A DNA stretch of 64,000 nt from Steromphala cineraria (taxonomy: Eukaryota; Mollusca; Gastropoda; Trochida; Trochidae): NCBI GenBank assembly GCA_916613615.1, contig OU744725.1:11620253-11684252 (forward strand). Reading direction: 5' to 3'. Each line of letters starts with the position of its first letter. Positions within the stretch are counted from its first letter, which is position 1. Shown in pieces: positions 47,111-59,681 of this stretch. The translations under genes and the position numbers were made by a program. The notes under the pieces were generated by a model. It was not told where the DNA came from, ran no database searches, and was given only the letters and a program-made list of their open reading frames with translations.

Positions 47111-47999
47111 AGGCCTTCTTAAATCAACCTAACAAATAAGCTACAATATGGTGCCATCTTGAGACCATTTCAGCAAATCTGTCAATTCTGTGTCAATGTC
47201 TGTTTGAAAGTCAACGCTGTGGGAGATTATCCTGCAGTAATCACCATTTCTTGTCCTATACCACGGATCATCTTTCCCCTCTAATCTCAGTTTGCAATTA
47301 ATTATTCACCGGTGCTTTATGGCCTGTCAAACAATGCAGTGTCATGTTACCCAAACTGCATTAAGGGCCTGAAACCTAACAGTATGGGGTCATGGTACTG
47401 TACGTGACAGAGGGATACAATGGTTCTTGACGCCTTGCGTGATAGGTACTCCCTCACAAGTACTGAATGGGAGATTATATTACATTTCATCAATTCCTTG
47501 CTGATTAGTTTTCATTTGTAAACAGAGTTACCAATTGGTGTTGCTAAACCAATTAATCAGTAGTATGAATGATTTTGACAGCAAGTAAACATTGTTCCAT
47601 TGGTTTAGGAAAAGATTTTACCATTGGTCTCATTTGAGTGTAAAAGTCATAGTTTACAAATGATGTTACTGGTATCTTTAATATCAATGAAATTATTATA
47701 TGTTTCACACTAAAAAAAGCAAATAATTTTCTACCACATCTGAAACAAAAGCTTTTGTCCTTGAAACATTAACATTTTAAGATGACCTACAAACTTGAAA
47801 ACAGTATTTAAAAAGTTTAACCTAATTTATTTCCAATAAATGGTGGTTTTCAATATTTCAATCTGAAGTCACTTTTTAAAATAATGCACATGAAGATTTT
47901 GACATTCTAACTTACGAGAGGTGAGGTCGAACTGGAAACATCTTGAAAGCCAAGTTTAAAGCAAGTCATTTTTAAAGAAATGTTTATTTACACATAAAG
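47111..47999. other. Unique sequence, possible conserved non-coding block at 47260-47470
   Basis: This part has fewer simple runs and includes CAATTAATTATTCACCGGTG and TATGGCCTGTCAAACAATG. Function is unknown. Confidence 0.25.
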
Positions 48000-48260
48000 A
48001 TTCAGGGGAAGCCCATTAGGGTGGGTAGAAGGCATTTGATTCATTGTATCCAGTATACACGACAGAAGGCAAACTAGGCCTGTTGGTGAATGCAAAAGAG
48101 TTAAGGATATGACCTAAAGAACTGGGAACAACCGATCCTATGCATACCAATAAATAAGAGTTCTGATGAAGCCTCCATAAGAGGCAATCCTTGAAAGGTT
48201 ATAAATAAAATGCAGTGACCCAGTTGCTCCTGGTTCCGGTGGTTATTTCCTTAACCCTCC
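48000..48260 (+). mobile_element. Retroelement-like end with hammerhead-like motif
   Basis: TTCTGATGAAGCCTCCATAA then GAGGCAATCCTTGAAAGG (48161-48196) has CTGATGA, a GCCTC/GAGGC hairpin and GAAA. The insert between hairpin and GAAA departs from a working ribozyme. No reverse transcriptase is present. Confidence 0.35.
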
Positions 48261-48750
48261 TGTTTAATACAATATTCAACCAAAATGGTATTTAGGCTAA
48301 GATTTGACAAGAGTCGCCTAATGGATGTCAGTTCAAGCATTGACCAGACAATATGAAGAGATTTCACTCCTGAAAGGTCACCTGGAACTCAGCTCAAGAC
48401 GCATTAATTCTGTACACAGCTTATTGAGACAAGCTTAGTCGGGGAACATAATGGTGAAAGCATCATTGACTATTGGACCAACATCCACTGAGTCTGGACT
48501 TAGCACCAATGGACAGGACTCCAGTTATTGAGTACCGGTCATAACACTATTAGTACCTGCTATAGAATACTGATCCAGGAGAAGAGGACAATAGACAGTG
48601 TTTGCTCCTGACCTGCTCAAACACTCAGTGTGGTCTGGTCAAACAGTTTACGAGTTGCAACCATTATGCTCTGTTTGATCTGTGCTCCCTGTAGATCAAA
48701 GACTTCCAGGCTTCTATCAGTCCTGTCTCCTGGAATAACAGGTGGCACCG
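48261..48750. other. Unique sequence, no gene called
   Basis: The open frame from 48630 owes its length to the next array. Confidence 0.45.
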
Positions 48751-48754
48751 TAGG

Positions 48755-49230
48755 TCTGTGTTCTCATCTTTACGCCTTGATTATACCATTGCTATACAGA
48801 GGTCGTGTTCTCATCTTTACACCTCCATTATACCATTGCTATACAGAGGTTTGTGTTCTCATCTTTACGCCTTCATTATACCATTGCTATACAGAGGCCT
48901 TTGTTCTCATCTTTACGCCTTCATTATACCATTGCTATACAGAGGCCTTTGTTCTCATCTTTACGCCTTCATTATACCATTGCTATACAGAGGCCTGTGT
49001 TCTCATCTTTACGCCTTTATTATACCATTGCTATACAGAGGCCTGTGTTCTCATCTTTACGCCTTCATTATACCATTGCCATACAGAGTCCTATGTTCTC
49101 ATCTTCATGCCTTGACTATACCATTGCTATTCAGAGGTCTGTGTTCTCATCTTTATGCCTTCATTTTACCATTGCCATACAGAGTCCTATGTTCTCATCA
49201 TAACGTCTTGACTATACCATTGCTATGATC
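48755..49230 (+). repeat. 47/48-bp minisatellite, about ten units
   Basis: The unit contains GTTCTCATCTTTACGCCTTC then ATTATACCATTGCTATACAG then AGGCC. Four central units are nearly identical and 48 bases long. Because 48 is a multiple of three, all three plus-strand frames stay open (frames starting at 48630, 48758 and 48805). They are not taken as genes. Confidence 0.95.
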
Positions 49231-49329
49231 AAAACTAACTGAAATCCAAAATTATTGAGAGGATCTTGATGAGTCGACCAGTCATTGTAATAGATAAATT
49301 GACCAATTCTTTAATGTCATTTAATGTTC

Positions 49330-49440
49330 TTTTCATTAAACTTTGCACTCAATCATATACATCATATGTTAACTATGAAACTTTGCACTCAATCATGTAG
49401 ATGTCATTAGTGAACTATTCAACTTTGCACTTTAAGATTA
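49330..49440 (+). repeat. Short diverged tandem duplication
   Basis: AAACTTTGCACTCAATCATR then TA occurs twice, with a partial third ACTTTGCACT. Confidence 0.7.
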
Positions 49441-49454
49441 ACATAAAAGTACCA

Positions 49455-50592
49455 AGGGTACAGAAGCTCACCTTAAAATGAATGATGTGGTAATATGGTT
49501 TAATTGTGTAACCATCTTTTATATGATAATTGATTATGGCTGCCATCATGGTTTTTAGGAGAGTGTAGCAATTTGTGTATTTGGCTTTGTGTATAGTGTG
49601 CTGAGCATGTAAACCTGAACTCTGGCTAAGCCCTTATGTGACACTGTGATGCTAGCAGCCTGTATTGGGATGTGTATTAGAAAAGCATAGTGGACTCAAC
49701 GGGAATATCTGAACTCTGGTTGACCCCTTATGTGTGGTATTTAAAGGAATATAAGGGAGATACCATTGTTTAAAATTTAACATGATGTTTAATGTGATTG
49801 GGTTTTTGCAGCTAGTTGCCATAAAGATTTTAAACAAATTAATTAATTATGTTTGTCTTTCATCTTAATTTATTTTAGAAACACTTAAAAATGTAGAACA
49901 ACTTGCATGACAATCTTCAATATTGCATATTCAAGATAATATTATGATTAGTAAGTTCAAATTAGAGAATTTATATGGTGCGAGTGATCACTTGATGAAA
50001 GCTTAAAATTTAATAATAATGATGTGTCATCTGCAGCTGAAAAGTCAATATGGCTGCCATGGCGGCCATGGCGGCCATATTGGATTCTCAAAACTGAAAC
50101 GTCTACTTTTCTGTGCGAAATCACCATAGGTATAACATAATACAATTTCAGAATGATATCTATATTGGTTTAGAAGGGGTAGTCCTTTTCATGAAATCTA
50201 ATTGAAAATTCAATATGGCTGCCATGGCGGCCATATTGGATTCTCAAAACTGAAACGTCTACCTTTCTGTGTGGAATCACCATAGTTATAATATACTACA
50301 ACTTTAGAATGATATCTAGATTGGTTTAGGAAGAGTAGTCTTTTTCATGAAATCTAATTGATAATTCAATATGGCTGCCATGGCGGCCATCTTGGAGTCT
50401 TAAAACTGAAACCTCTACCTTTCTGTGAGGAATCACCATGGGTATAACATACTACAATTTCAGAATGATATCTGGATTTGTTTAGGAGGAGTAGTCTTTT
50501 TCGTGAAAGTTTACGGACGGACAGACAGACGGACGACGGACGAAGCGCCACGACATAAGCTCACATTTACTTTGTAAAGGTGAGCTTAAAAA
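49455..50592 (+). mobile_element. AAGCTCACCTT-ended, GGAC-tailed element with three ~160-bp units
   Basis: The left end AGAAGCTCACCTTAAAA and right end AAAGGTGAGCTTAAAAA are inverted. Three units begin CAATATGGCTGCCATGGCGG then CCAT at 50046, 50211 and 50367. They end in TTTACGGACGGACAGACAGA then CGGACG. The general plan is that of the 24.7-kb element, but the unit sequence is unrelated. Confidence 0.8.
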
Positions 50593-51269
50593 GGAAAACA
50601 CTCCATGACTTTCCAAAGTCTTAGTAAAGATTTCAGGAAAATTTCCCTGCCAAAGCTTGTTTGATTATTCTAAATAAAAACAGTTAGTATATCACTTTGG
50701 ATTGAGATGATAACATCCAAGTACTCTAATCTTTTTACCAGCAGAAACAGATATAATTTTAATATGTACATCTAAGCTAATATAGAAAATACATGAATAT
50801 TTTTTTTATAAAACTATCATTTTCAAATAAGCGTGCTTTATTCAACTTTCAACGACATATCACTTTGAGAGGAAACAGTATTGACTTACATCTCCCCAGT
50901 GAAATTCCAGAGAGATATATGAAATTTGCAATGTAAATGTAAAACAAACTATCTCAAACTTCTTTCAATTCTTAATAAGAAAATAAATATCATTAAAATG
51001 TTGCTTGCTTAAAATATAGGCCATTGACTGTTTGAGATCAAGCCACATATCTATATTACTTTAAGAAGCAATCAAACAATGATCCCTTTTGAAAACACTG
51101 ATGCCCTTTGAAAGGTCATATCATAAGGGACTGATAAGAAAGAAAACCAAAATAGTCTCTGATTCAAGAGCATAAAACATCAACAACCTATAAATTAGTT
51201 CTTCCTTGTATATATCGAGCTTCAATAGGAAATGATATCATTGAAACATCATTGATGCAACAGAATGGT
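50593..51269. other. AT-rich sequence, no feature seen
   Basis: There is no coding or repeat signal. Confidence 0.5.
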
Positions 51270-51680
51270 ATGACAGCATCAATACCAACATGATGTTACA
51301 GATAATATGCAATGAATTTCAACATCAATGCCAACATGATGTTAATAGCCATTAATTTCAACATCATTAAAATCAAAAATGTCACAATGGTATTTACATG
51401 CCAACATAATGACATCACAAAGACAAACACAATGTTCAGATACTTATGCCAGCATAATACTATGACATCCTGACAACATAATGCCAACATAATACAATGA
51501 CATTATCAATGTCAAGAAAATACTATGGCATTATCAATACTACCATAATGCTGTTTTATCAATACCAACATAGTGCCATGTCAACATAATGCTATTAATG
51601 CCAACAAAATACCTTGACATCTTTATGCCCTCATAATGCTTTGACATCATTAATGCCAACAAAATGCTATGACATCAATG
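51270..51680 (+). repeat. Degenerate ~25-50-bp minisatellite
   Basis: AATGCCAACATAATG, CATCAATRCCAACATGATG and TATGACATC recur many times in loose order. Confidence 0.8.
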
Positions 51681-52645
51681 GGAAAGTAACATTACGACTA
51701 ACTTACTGCAAAACTTATATATGGGTATAATGCCATAGAGTTGATTATGTCTCTATTATGTCATTATCATTATTTCCCCATGCAATGAATTCAACAAAAT
51801 GCATGCTTAACTAACCTAATGCATTTTTGTGTTCAAGATTATTCATATTTCTACACATAAACTGAGAAATATTTTTGAAAAAAAAACCCTACAAAAATCA
51901 TACCCTCTTTTGTCTTTTGACATTCTCACTGTTTTAAGTCAACATTTTCTCAGCGGGGCAAATTTATGACTTTAATCCTTTTTATCTTGAAGCATTAATC
52001 TAATCAGTCAATTATTTGAGATTCTGCAGTTTCTCTCTTCAAATCTTCAAGGAGATATTGTTGCAATGTCAAGTCTTAATGTCACCAGGCCGGAAAAAAA
52101 AGGTATCAATTCAAACCCTATGGTTGCAATGTTGCCATGAACTTTTTTAAGGCGAATTGATTTGCAATTCCCTTAAGAGAAATGTTTTTGACCATAAATT
52201 GATTTTTTGAGGCATGACCTTTCAATGAATTTTACAATAATGATAAAAAAAATAAAAAAAATGGCATGAATATCAAAATGAACACAAATAAAATCAACTC
52301 GATGAATGTTACACTAAGGTACAAAAGAAACTTTACACCTTAGTTTGGTTGGTCATACGTAATTATATGTATGATTTTCAAATACAAAGTTTCTGATCTT
52401 ATACACAAAAACAATGTACAGGAGATTAATCACCAGTCAAAAAATACTACTCAATTTGTTTGTGCGATAAAATCTTTTTCAAAACTTTATTAAATCTGGT
52501 GACGTTACCAAAAAATTAAAATATTAATCATAAAATAAAATGTAATTTAGATAAAACAAATTGAAATTATACAACAAGAACAATATTCAATTATTTTTGC
52601 TACACTGATTCTATGGAAAAAAGCATCACTGTCTGAATATACCTG
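51681..52645. other. AT-rich sequence, no feature seen
   Basis: There is no coding or repeat signal. Confidence 0.5.
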
Positions 52646-52649
52646 TCAC

Positions 52650-54540
52650 GGGTCTGTAGTATGAAACTCTGACATTCATTGAAAACAGGTCTGTAGTATG
52701 AAACTCCGACAATCACTGATAACAGGTCTGTAGTATGAAACTCCGACATTCATTGATAACAGGTCTGTAGTATGAAACTCTGACAATCATTGATAACAGG
52801 TCTGTAGTATGAAACTCCGACATTCATTGATAACAGGTCTGTAGTATGAAACTCTGACAATCATTGAAAACAGGTCTGTAGTATGAAACTCCGACAATCA
52901 TTGAAAACAGGTCTGTAGTATGAAACTACGACAATCATTGAAAACAGGTCTGTAGTATGAAACTCCGACAATCATTGAAAACAGGTCTGTAGTATAAAAC
53001 TCTGACAATCATTGAAAAAAGGTCTGTAGTATGAAACTCTGACAATCATTGAAAACAAGTCTGTAGTATGAAACTCTGACAATCATTGATAACAGGTCTG
53101 TAGTATGAAACTCTGACAATCATTGAAAACAGGTCTGTAGTATAAAACTCTGACAATCATTGATAACAGGTCTGTAGTATGAAACTCTGACAATCATTGA
53201 TAACAGGTCTGTAGTATGAAACTCTGACAATCATTGATAACAGGTCTGTAGTATGAAACTCCGACAATCATTGAAAACAGGTCTGTAGTATGAAACTCCG
53301 ACAATCACTGATAACAGGTCTGTAGTATGAAACTCCGACAATCATTGATAACAGGTCTGTAGTATGAAACTCCGACATTCATTGATAACAGGTCTGTAGT
53401 ATGAAACTCCGACATTCATTGATAACAGGTCTGTAGTATGAAACTCCGACAATCATTGATAACAGGTCTGTAGTATGAAACTCCGACATTCATTGAAAAC
53501 AGGTCTGTAGTATGAAACTCCGACATTCATTGATAACAGGTCTGTAGTATGAAACTCTGACAATCATTGATAACAGGTCTGTAGTATGAAACTCCGACAA
53601 TCATTGAAAACAGGTCTGTAGTATGAAACTCCGACAATCATTGAAAACAGGTCTGTAGTATGAAACTCTGACAATCATTGAAAACAGGTCTGTAGTATGA
53701 AACTCCGACAATCATTGAAAACAGGTCTGTAGTATGAAACTACGACAATCATTGAAAACAGGTCTGTAGTATGAAACTCCGACAATCATTGAAAACAGGT
53801 CTGTAGTATGAAACTCCGACAATCACTGATAACAGGTCTGTAGTATGAAACTCTGACAATCATTGAAAACAGGTCTGTAGTATGAAACTCTGACAATCAT
53901 TGAAAAAAGGTCTGTAGTATGAAACTCTGACAATCATTGAAAACAGGTCTGTAGTATGAAACTCTGACAATCATTGATAACAGGTCTGTAGTATGAAACT
54001 CTGACAATCATTGAAAACAGGTCTGTAGTATGAAACTCCGACAATCATTGAAAACAGGTCTGTAGTATGAAACTACGACAATCATTGAAAACAGGTCTGT
54101 AGTATGAAACTCCGACAATCATTGAAAACAGGTCTGTAGTATGAAACTCCGACAATCACTGATAACAGGTCTGTAGTATGAAACTCTGACAATCATTGAA
54201 AACAGGTCTGTAGTATGAAACTCTGACAATCATTGAAAAAAGGTCTGTAGTATGAAACTCTGACAATCATTGAAAACAGGTCTGTAGTATGAAACTCTGA
54301 CAATCATTGATAACAGGTCTGTAGTATGAAACTCTGACAATCATTGAAAACAGGTCTGTAGTATAAAACTCTGACAATCATTGATAACAAGTCTGTAGTA
54401 TGAAACTCTGACAATCATTGATAACAGGTCTGTAGTATGAAACTCTGACAATCATTGATTACAGGTCTGTAGTATGAAACTCCGACAATCATTGAAAACA
54501 GGTATACATGTAGTATGAAACTCCGACAATCATTGAAAAC
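52650..54540 (+). repeat. 37-bp minisatellite, about 51 units
   Basis: The unit is AGGTCTGTAGTATGAAACTC then CGACAATCATTGAAAAC. Variants are CTCCGAC/CTCTGAC/CTACGAC, AATCATT/ATTCATT/AATCACT and GAAAAC/GATAAC. The rare CTACGAC variant lies at 52926, 53740 and 54073, spaced 22 and exactly 9 units. The blocks around the last two match for about nine units (333 bases). The array is too long and too regular to be CRISPR, and it has no spacers. Confidence 0.97.
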
Positions 54541-55393
54541 AACGTCCCACAGCCTATTCAACCATACTCTATGAGCTACTGGAGCTTATGTTGAAAACTC
54601 CAACAACTGAATTTGGTCGACTAATTAGTTGTTACACTGGCATTCTAAGACACGCCTTGATTGATTAAATCAGACCAATCAGCAGTGAACATTTTAAGCC
54701 AAGATGGATAACTTGATTGGTGGATATGTTGATTATTGGCGGAATCAATCAGGGTCAACTGTCAAGAGTCATTTAAATCAGAAAAGGTCTAATGTTTAGT
54801 TCTCAACAAATTCATGTTAGCAAAACAGTTTTTGTGACATGAGTGAACTTTTGTAAAATTCATATATTAGCTAAATCTTGAAACTTTGCTAAGACTCACC
54901 TTATTACATGAATAACATGTCAAGGGATCAGTATTGCATACAAAAAGTACTAGCCATTAAAATGGATTATTTTACTTCAACATTCATATTTGTTCAATAT
55001 TCATTACCGAGAGCTGAACAACAATCTTCAGATTGTTACTGTATTACCATCATATGTATATCAATATCTATTATCATACAACATCTACAAAACTTTCTAA
55101 ACAAGTTAATACTTTGTACATACATATATTTATATAAGTGTAATTCTCAATAAATATATCCTTTCAGAAGACAATACATTCAGAACTCCAATATAACCAT
55201 GGCAACATGAAATAATGAAATTTCTTTTTTAAGTCGAACATCACAACATCAAAATATGGGGCGAAAATCCAGCAAATCATATTACAACTCATGCTTGATA
55301 TTGAATGGCAATGAAAGAATCCAATAAAATACAATTAGTTGAAACCACAGACAGGTTCATTGTTACCTTCCCTAGTAAAAATACAATAACTTG
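54541..55393. other. AT-rich sequence, no feature seen
   Basis: The 81-codon frame at 54908-55153 has no domain. No strong repeat was seen. Confidence 0.45.
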
Positions 55394-55709
55394 TTAAAGG
55401 GGCAGTAGCATGTTTGTGAAAATTTTATATTTATATTTTTTCACTGATATTTGAACATTATTGTTATATGTATTATTTTGACAGTGTCTAAAATCTTATC
55501 AAGCAAGCCAATCATTCATAGTCAGAGAACAAATTACAAAGATTCACATAAAGTCCATTGGCTGCCATTTTTGTGTGAACACCTTAAATCATTTTGTGTA
55601 AGAAAAAGGAATAGCATGGCTGAACTTTACATTATATATTTGATTCATTACTGCTTCATTTAGTTTAAATACATTGTCTTCAATTGAAAAAGTGCTACTA
55701 CTCCTTTAA
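55394..55709 (-). mobile_element. MITE-like family B, complete copy, inverted
   Basis: The ends are TTAAAGGGGCAGTAGCATGT and GTGCTACTACTCCTTTAA. The interior is the reverse complement of 19732-20095, shortened. The frame at 55451-55663 belongs to it. Confidence 0.88.
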
Positions 55710-55929
55710 AGCTGGTCTTAGCTCTGTTCAAAGATACCTTTATATATCAATTGTCAATAAACAAAAAAGGAGAAATAAAAAAGATCATTGAAATGCCAAA
55801 GAACATTTTTAAAAAAGAATTCTTGATAAGTAATGTACATACTTACACATTACTTTTCCCATTGGCAAGTTAAAGCAATCTCCACTTTTGCCAATGGAAA
55901 ATAGCAGTTAGAAGGATGCTTAACCTTTG

Positions 55930-56109
55930 CAAAATACATAATTTACAATTTGATCACAATCTGCAAATTTTCTTGAATCATGCTAAGGAAACGAATGCTG
56001 ACAATTCAGTTCAGCTGAAGAAAATACATAATTTACAATTTGTTCACAATCTGCAAACTTTCATGAATTATGCTTAGGAAATGAATGCTGACAATTTCAG
56101 TTCAGCTTC
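55930..56109 (+). repeat. ~92-bp tandem duplication
   Basis: AAAATACATAATTTACAATT ... CACAATCTGCAAA ... GAATGCTGACAATT ... CAGTTCAGCT occurs twice with few changes. Confidence 0.9.
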
Positions 56110-56649
56110 AACTAATCTTGTGTATAATGTTTTGAGATATCCATCTAGAAATGGGGGTGGAAGCTTCATTAAACATCTAGCACTGATCAAGGTTTGTGTG
56201 AACATGATCCATCTCTGGAAAGATATCTTTGATTCAGAAAAGCATACAAGTGAGTTAATCTGCATGGCAACAGTAAGCTTCCAGCAACAAAGACCACATG
56301 AAGCTAAAACCATTGTGGATTATCATTTCATTCATTATGACGCATCATGGAGACATTAAGGTGAAGAAAACAAGCAGAAAAAATATTCAGGTTGTTTTAA
56401 CTTGTAACATTGTCTTATCTGATTGCAACTTCAAAGGAAATAGAACTTTTCATGTTTGAATTGTGAGAATCAAATGGAAGCCCCTAAAAAGTTAATCCAT
56501 AAATTGAATGTTTCATTATTAAGTTTTACAACAAAAGAAAAATAATCTTATGCAAGCTGGTACTTTTGAGGGCAATGACATTGTTATAAATAATACATAG
56601 TCATATTAACCAATAGCAAAAACAATTACACTTAGAAAATGCTGAAAAC
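56110..56649. other. Unique sequence, no gene called
   Basis: Short overlapping frames on both strands (56074-56359) lack recognisable features. Confidence 0.4.
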
Positions 56650-57460
56650 AACTCAACAATGGTAACGAAGGCATAAACCCATAACAATGGTCACCTCGGA
56701 ATCAAACCATGACAATGACAGCCAGAGAAATGGTAACCACAGGAAACAACCCATAAAAATGGTAACCTCTGACAACAAGTCATGAAAATGGTAATATCAC
56801 TGGCAAAACCCCATGACAATGGTAACCTCTGACAGCAATGCATGATAATGGTAATACCACAGGAAACAACCCATGATAATGGTAATACCACAGGCAACAA
56901 CGCATGACAATGGCAACCTCTGACAACAACTCATGAAAATGGTAATCACTGGCAAAACCCCATGACAATGGTAACCTCTGACAACGACTCAACTCCCAAC
57001 TGCAATTAATTTAATTAAGCAAATGTATTATTTTATCCATTTTATGCATTGTATTTTATTTCCTGTTGTATTTGTGTAACTGGTGTAATAACTAATATAC
57101 GTGTTTTAACAATTTATAGTGTCTCATAGGTCTATCAAGGCCGGGGAGTTTTACCAAATGTATTTAATATGTATTCTGTGATTTTATTGTAAACTATGTG
57201 ACACTTGAATAAACTAGTTCTCTCTCTCTTGCTCTCTCACTCATGAAAATGGTAATCTCTGACAGCAATGCATAATAATGGTAATTAACCTCTGACAATA
57301 ACTCATGAAAATGGTAACCTATGACAACAATGCAGGATAATGGTAATACCACAGGCAACAATCCATGACAATGATAATGATAAACCCTTGAAACAACCCA
57401 TGACAATGATAAACAACCCATGACAATGATAATGGTAACCTCTGAAACAACCCATGACAA
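56650..57460 (+). repeat. Degenerate ~30-45-bp minisatellite split by an insertion
   Basis: ACCCATGACAATGGTAACCT then CTGACAACAA and variants recur about 25 times. The array is interrupted at 57000-57240 and resumes with CTCATGAAAATGGTAATCTC. The minus-strand frames between 56691 and 57525 come from it. Confidence 0.85.
57000..57240 (+). mobile_element. Retrotransposon 3' end inserted in minisatellite
   Basis: AGTGTCTCATAGG ... GTGACACTTGAATAAACTAG then a TTCTCTCTCTC tail is like 9955-10088. The same minisatellite unit flanks it on both sides, with ACTCA at both edges, showing insertion into an existing array. Confidence 0.6.
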
Positions 57461-58059
57461 CAAGGTATGTCTATGATAGCCTGACTACTGATGTCAGTGA
57501 AATGTAAAATCCTGAGGAAAAACATCCTGTCATAAAACCATTTATCAAATCACAACCAATGATTGTTCCTAGCAACAGCCTTGACCAGGCTTGTTAATTG
57601 ATCAATGAAGTAACGGAATCTGTCAGTAGTAATCTGTGAATGTCATGGCATATTGAGTAAGATTTTATATAACAAATCCCTTCTCCTCAATCTTCTTGTG
57701 GCCAATCCAATCAAATACTTACAAATCAATGACTATAACAAGCAACAGGAGATACTAGTTATGTAGCGAACTCATCAGCGGATTAAATAATAGGTTACCG
57801 GTTATATGGGAATAATTGGAAAGGTTATCAACTCCTTCTGGTGTTAACGAGTGGTGAATCAATGACCTGATTATTCAAGGAAATAATCTAATAATCCTTG
57901 TGAACTTTTGATTCACTTTTCATTGCTCTTAGATATTTGACACACAAAAAACATAATTGTTTTTATGCTAGAGGAATGGCTTTGCTATTGATATAAATAC
58001 TGTCATGAAATGAAAGTGTTCAACTTAGGGAGAAATAAAAAAAATCCTCTAAAGCCTGA
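57461..58059. other. Unique sequence, no feature seen
   Basis: There is no coding or repeat signal. Confidence 0.45.
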
Positions 58060-58500
58060 GAGTATTTTCTTCTGAAAACTGCTAATGATTTCATAGGATA
58101 GTTAAGGGGTTGGTCAAGGGTTGAACTTTCCAAAAAATCCAAAGTCTTACTTTTATCAAGCTCCAAAAGTATTTTTACTGGGAACTGCAAAACAATATCG
58201 TGAAGCCAAAGCATTTTTGCACAGCGAGCACAAAATAATTCAAGAAACTCAAGAGTAGATTGGCTGAGAAACTACACTTAATTTCTATGAACTTCAAAGA
58301 GTGTTTTTTATAACAAACTACAAATAATTCCACGAAGCTCCAATTTTTTTCAAGGAGCTAATAAGAAGGCATGTTAGACAAACTACAACTAATTTCATAA
58401 AACAAAAATACTAGGAAAAGGTTTAGAAACTACCAATGATTTTCCTGAACTTCAAAGAGCATTTTTGATGAGAAACTACACCTTCTGACATGAAGGTTCC
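58060..58500 (+). repeat. Degenerate ~65-75-bp tandem repeat
   Basis: AAACTACAAATAATTYCAYG then AASYTCMAAGAGTRTTTTT-like blocks recur about six times, strongly diverged. Confidence 0.55.
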
Positions 58501-59640
58501 AGAAATAACATGTCATGATCACATAATAAATACATGTAGGAACCAATTTGGTCGATAATGGTTCTTTGAAAATGATTTTTACATGTTTCTGTCAGATGAA
58601 TATGACTTGCTATGTTTATAACCAATCAAGATTTTTCTTAAAATGAGAAAGAACATTCACTGATCTAACTAATTGTAATTTTTGTCTTCTCAAAATAAGA
58701 GGACAACAGACAGATTATTTCTTTTGAATATCCAAAAGGGTTTGTGCGAAAACTTTGATGTGAGATTTTGAAGAGAAACAATTCAAGTATATGATTTCCT
58801 TTGCTTAATTATGCAAGGGAGACATATTAATGAAACATAATGGTCAAGTGTCATTTTAATGTGCTCAACTTTCATAAAGAAAACAATTAAGGAATGACCT
58901 CTAAACTATTATTTAATGTGTTCATAATGTATTTTTTACCATATATTAGAGAGAAGTTAAGAAACATTATCACATTTATAAAACATATATCTCATTAAGT
59001 GTGTATTGAATTGTCTTCTTATCACTAAAGAATATCTCGGTCAGAAATATGAATTAATATTAATACCAGATACTCCTGATAAGGTGTATACACAGTTCAT
59101 ATTTCTTGCAAAGCGGCCTGACACAAATATATCACTTATGGACTGATTGACCTTTTCAAACATGGTTTCACGATATTAGAAAGACAGAATAATGAAAATC
59201 GTACATTGAAGGTTTCACAATAGCAGCATTGCAACATATCCTATCTTTACGTTGCAACCCATAGACTTAGTAACCTTACAACTTACTACCTAGTTTGTAA
59301 GGTATAAAAACTGATATACCCTAGCATGCAATTGTTTCACAAAAGTCATACTTGTAACTCATATACATGGGTTATTATTATCTTGTTCGTGATTCCAACG
59401 AACCGTGACTATCCTTACGTCGTTTGTGTGCTTTGCAGTTCGTAAAGATATCAATTTACATTTGCCCTGTGTTTTGAATCTATATCAAACTTGCAAATAT
59501 TGCTAATTGATAGTTGCCCTTAATGCATCCTTAATTGGAATGACCATACTTTACAAGCAGGTCACATACACCTTGATCGCAGGTAACTAATAAGCTCGAG
59601 GCACGCCAAGCCATATAGCAGGTAAAACTACCGTTTATCT
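58501..59640. other. AT-rich sequence, no feature seen
   Basis: There is no coding or repeat signal. Confidence 0.5.
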
Positions 59641-59681
59641 TCCTTTGTTGCAAATAAAGACGAACCCAAGAGAAAGACATT

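Noticed and set aside
48630..49228. Three overlapping plus-strand frames of 132-161 codons with 16-residue repeats
   Set aside because: They are a by-product of a 48-bp repeat unit. All three frames are open at once, which is not expected of a protein under selection.
56691..57525. Overlapping minus-strand frames
   Set aside because: They are repetitive peptides produced by the degenerate minisatellite.
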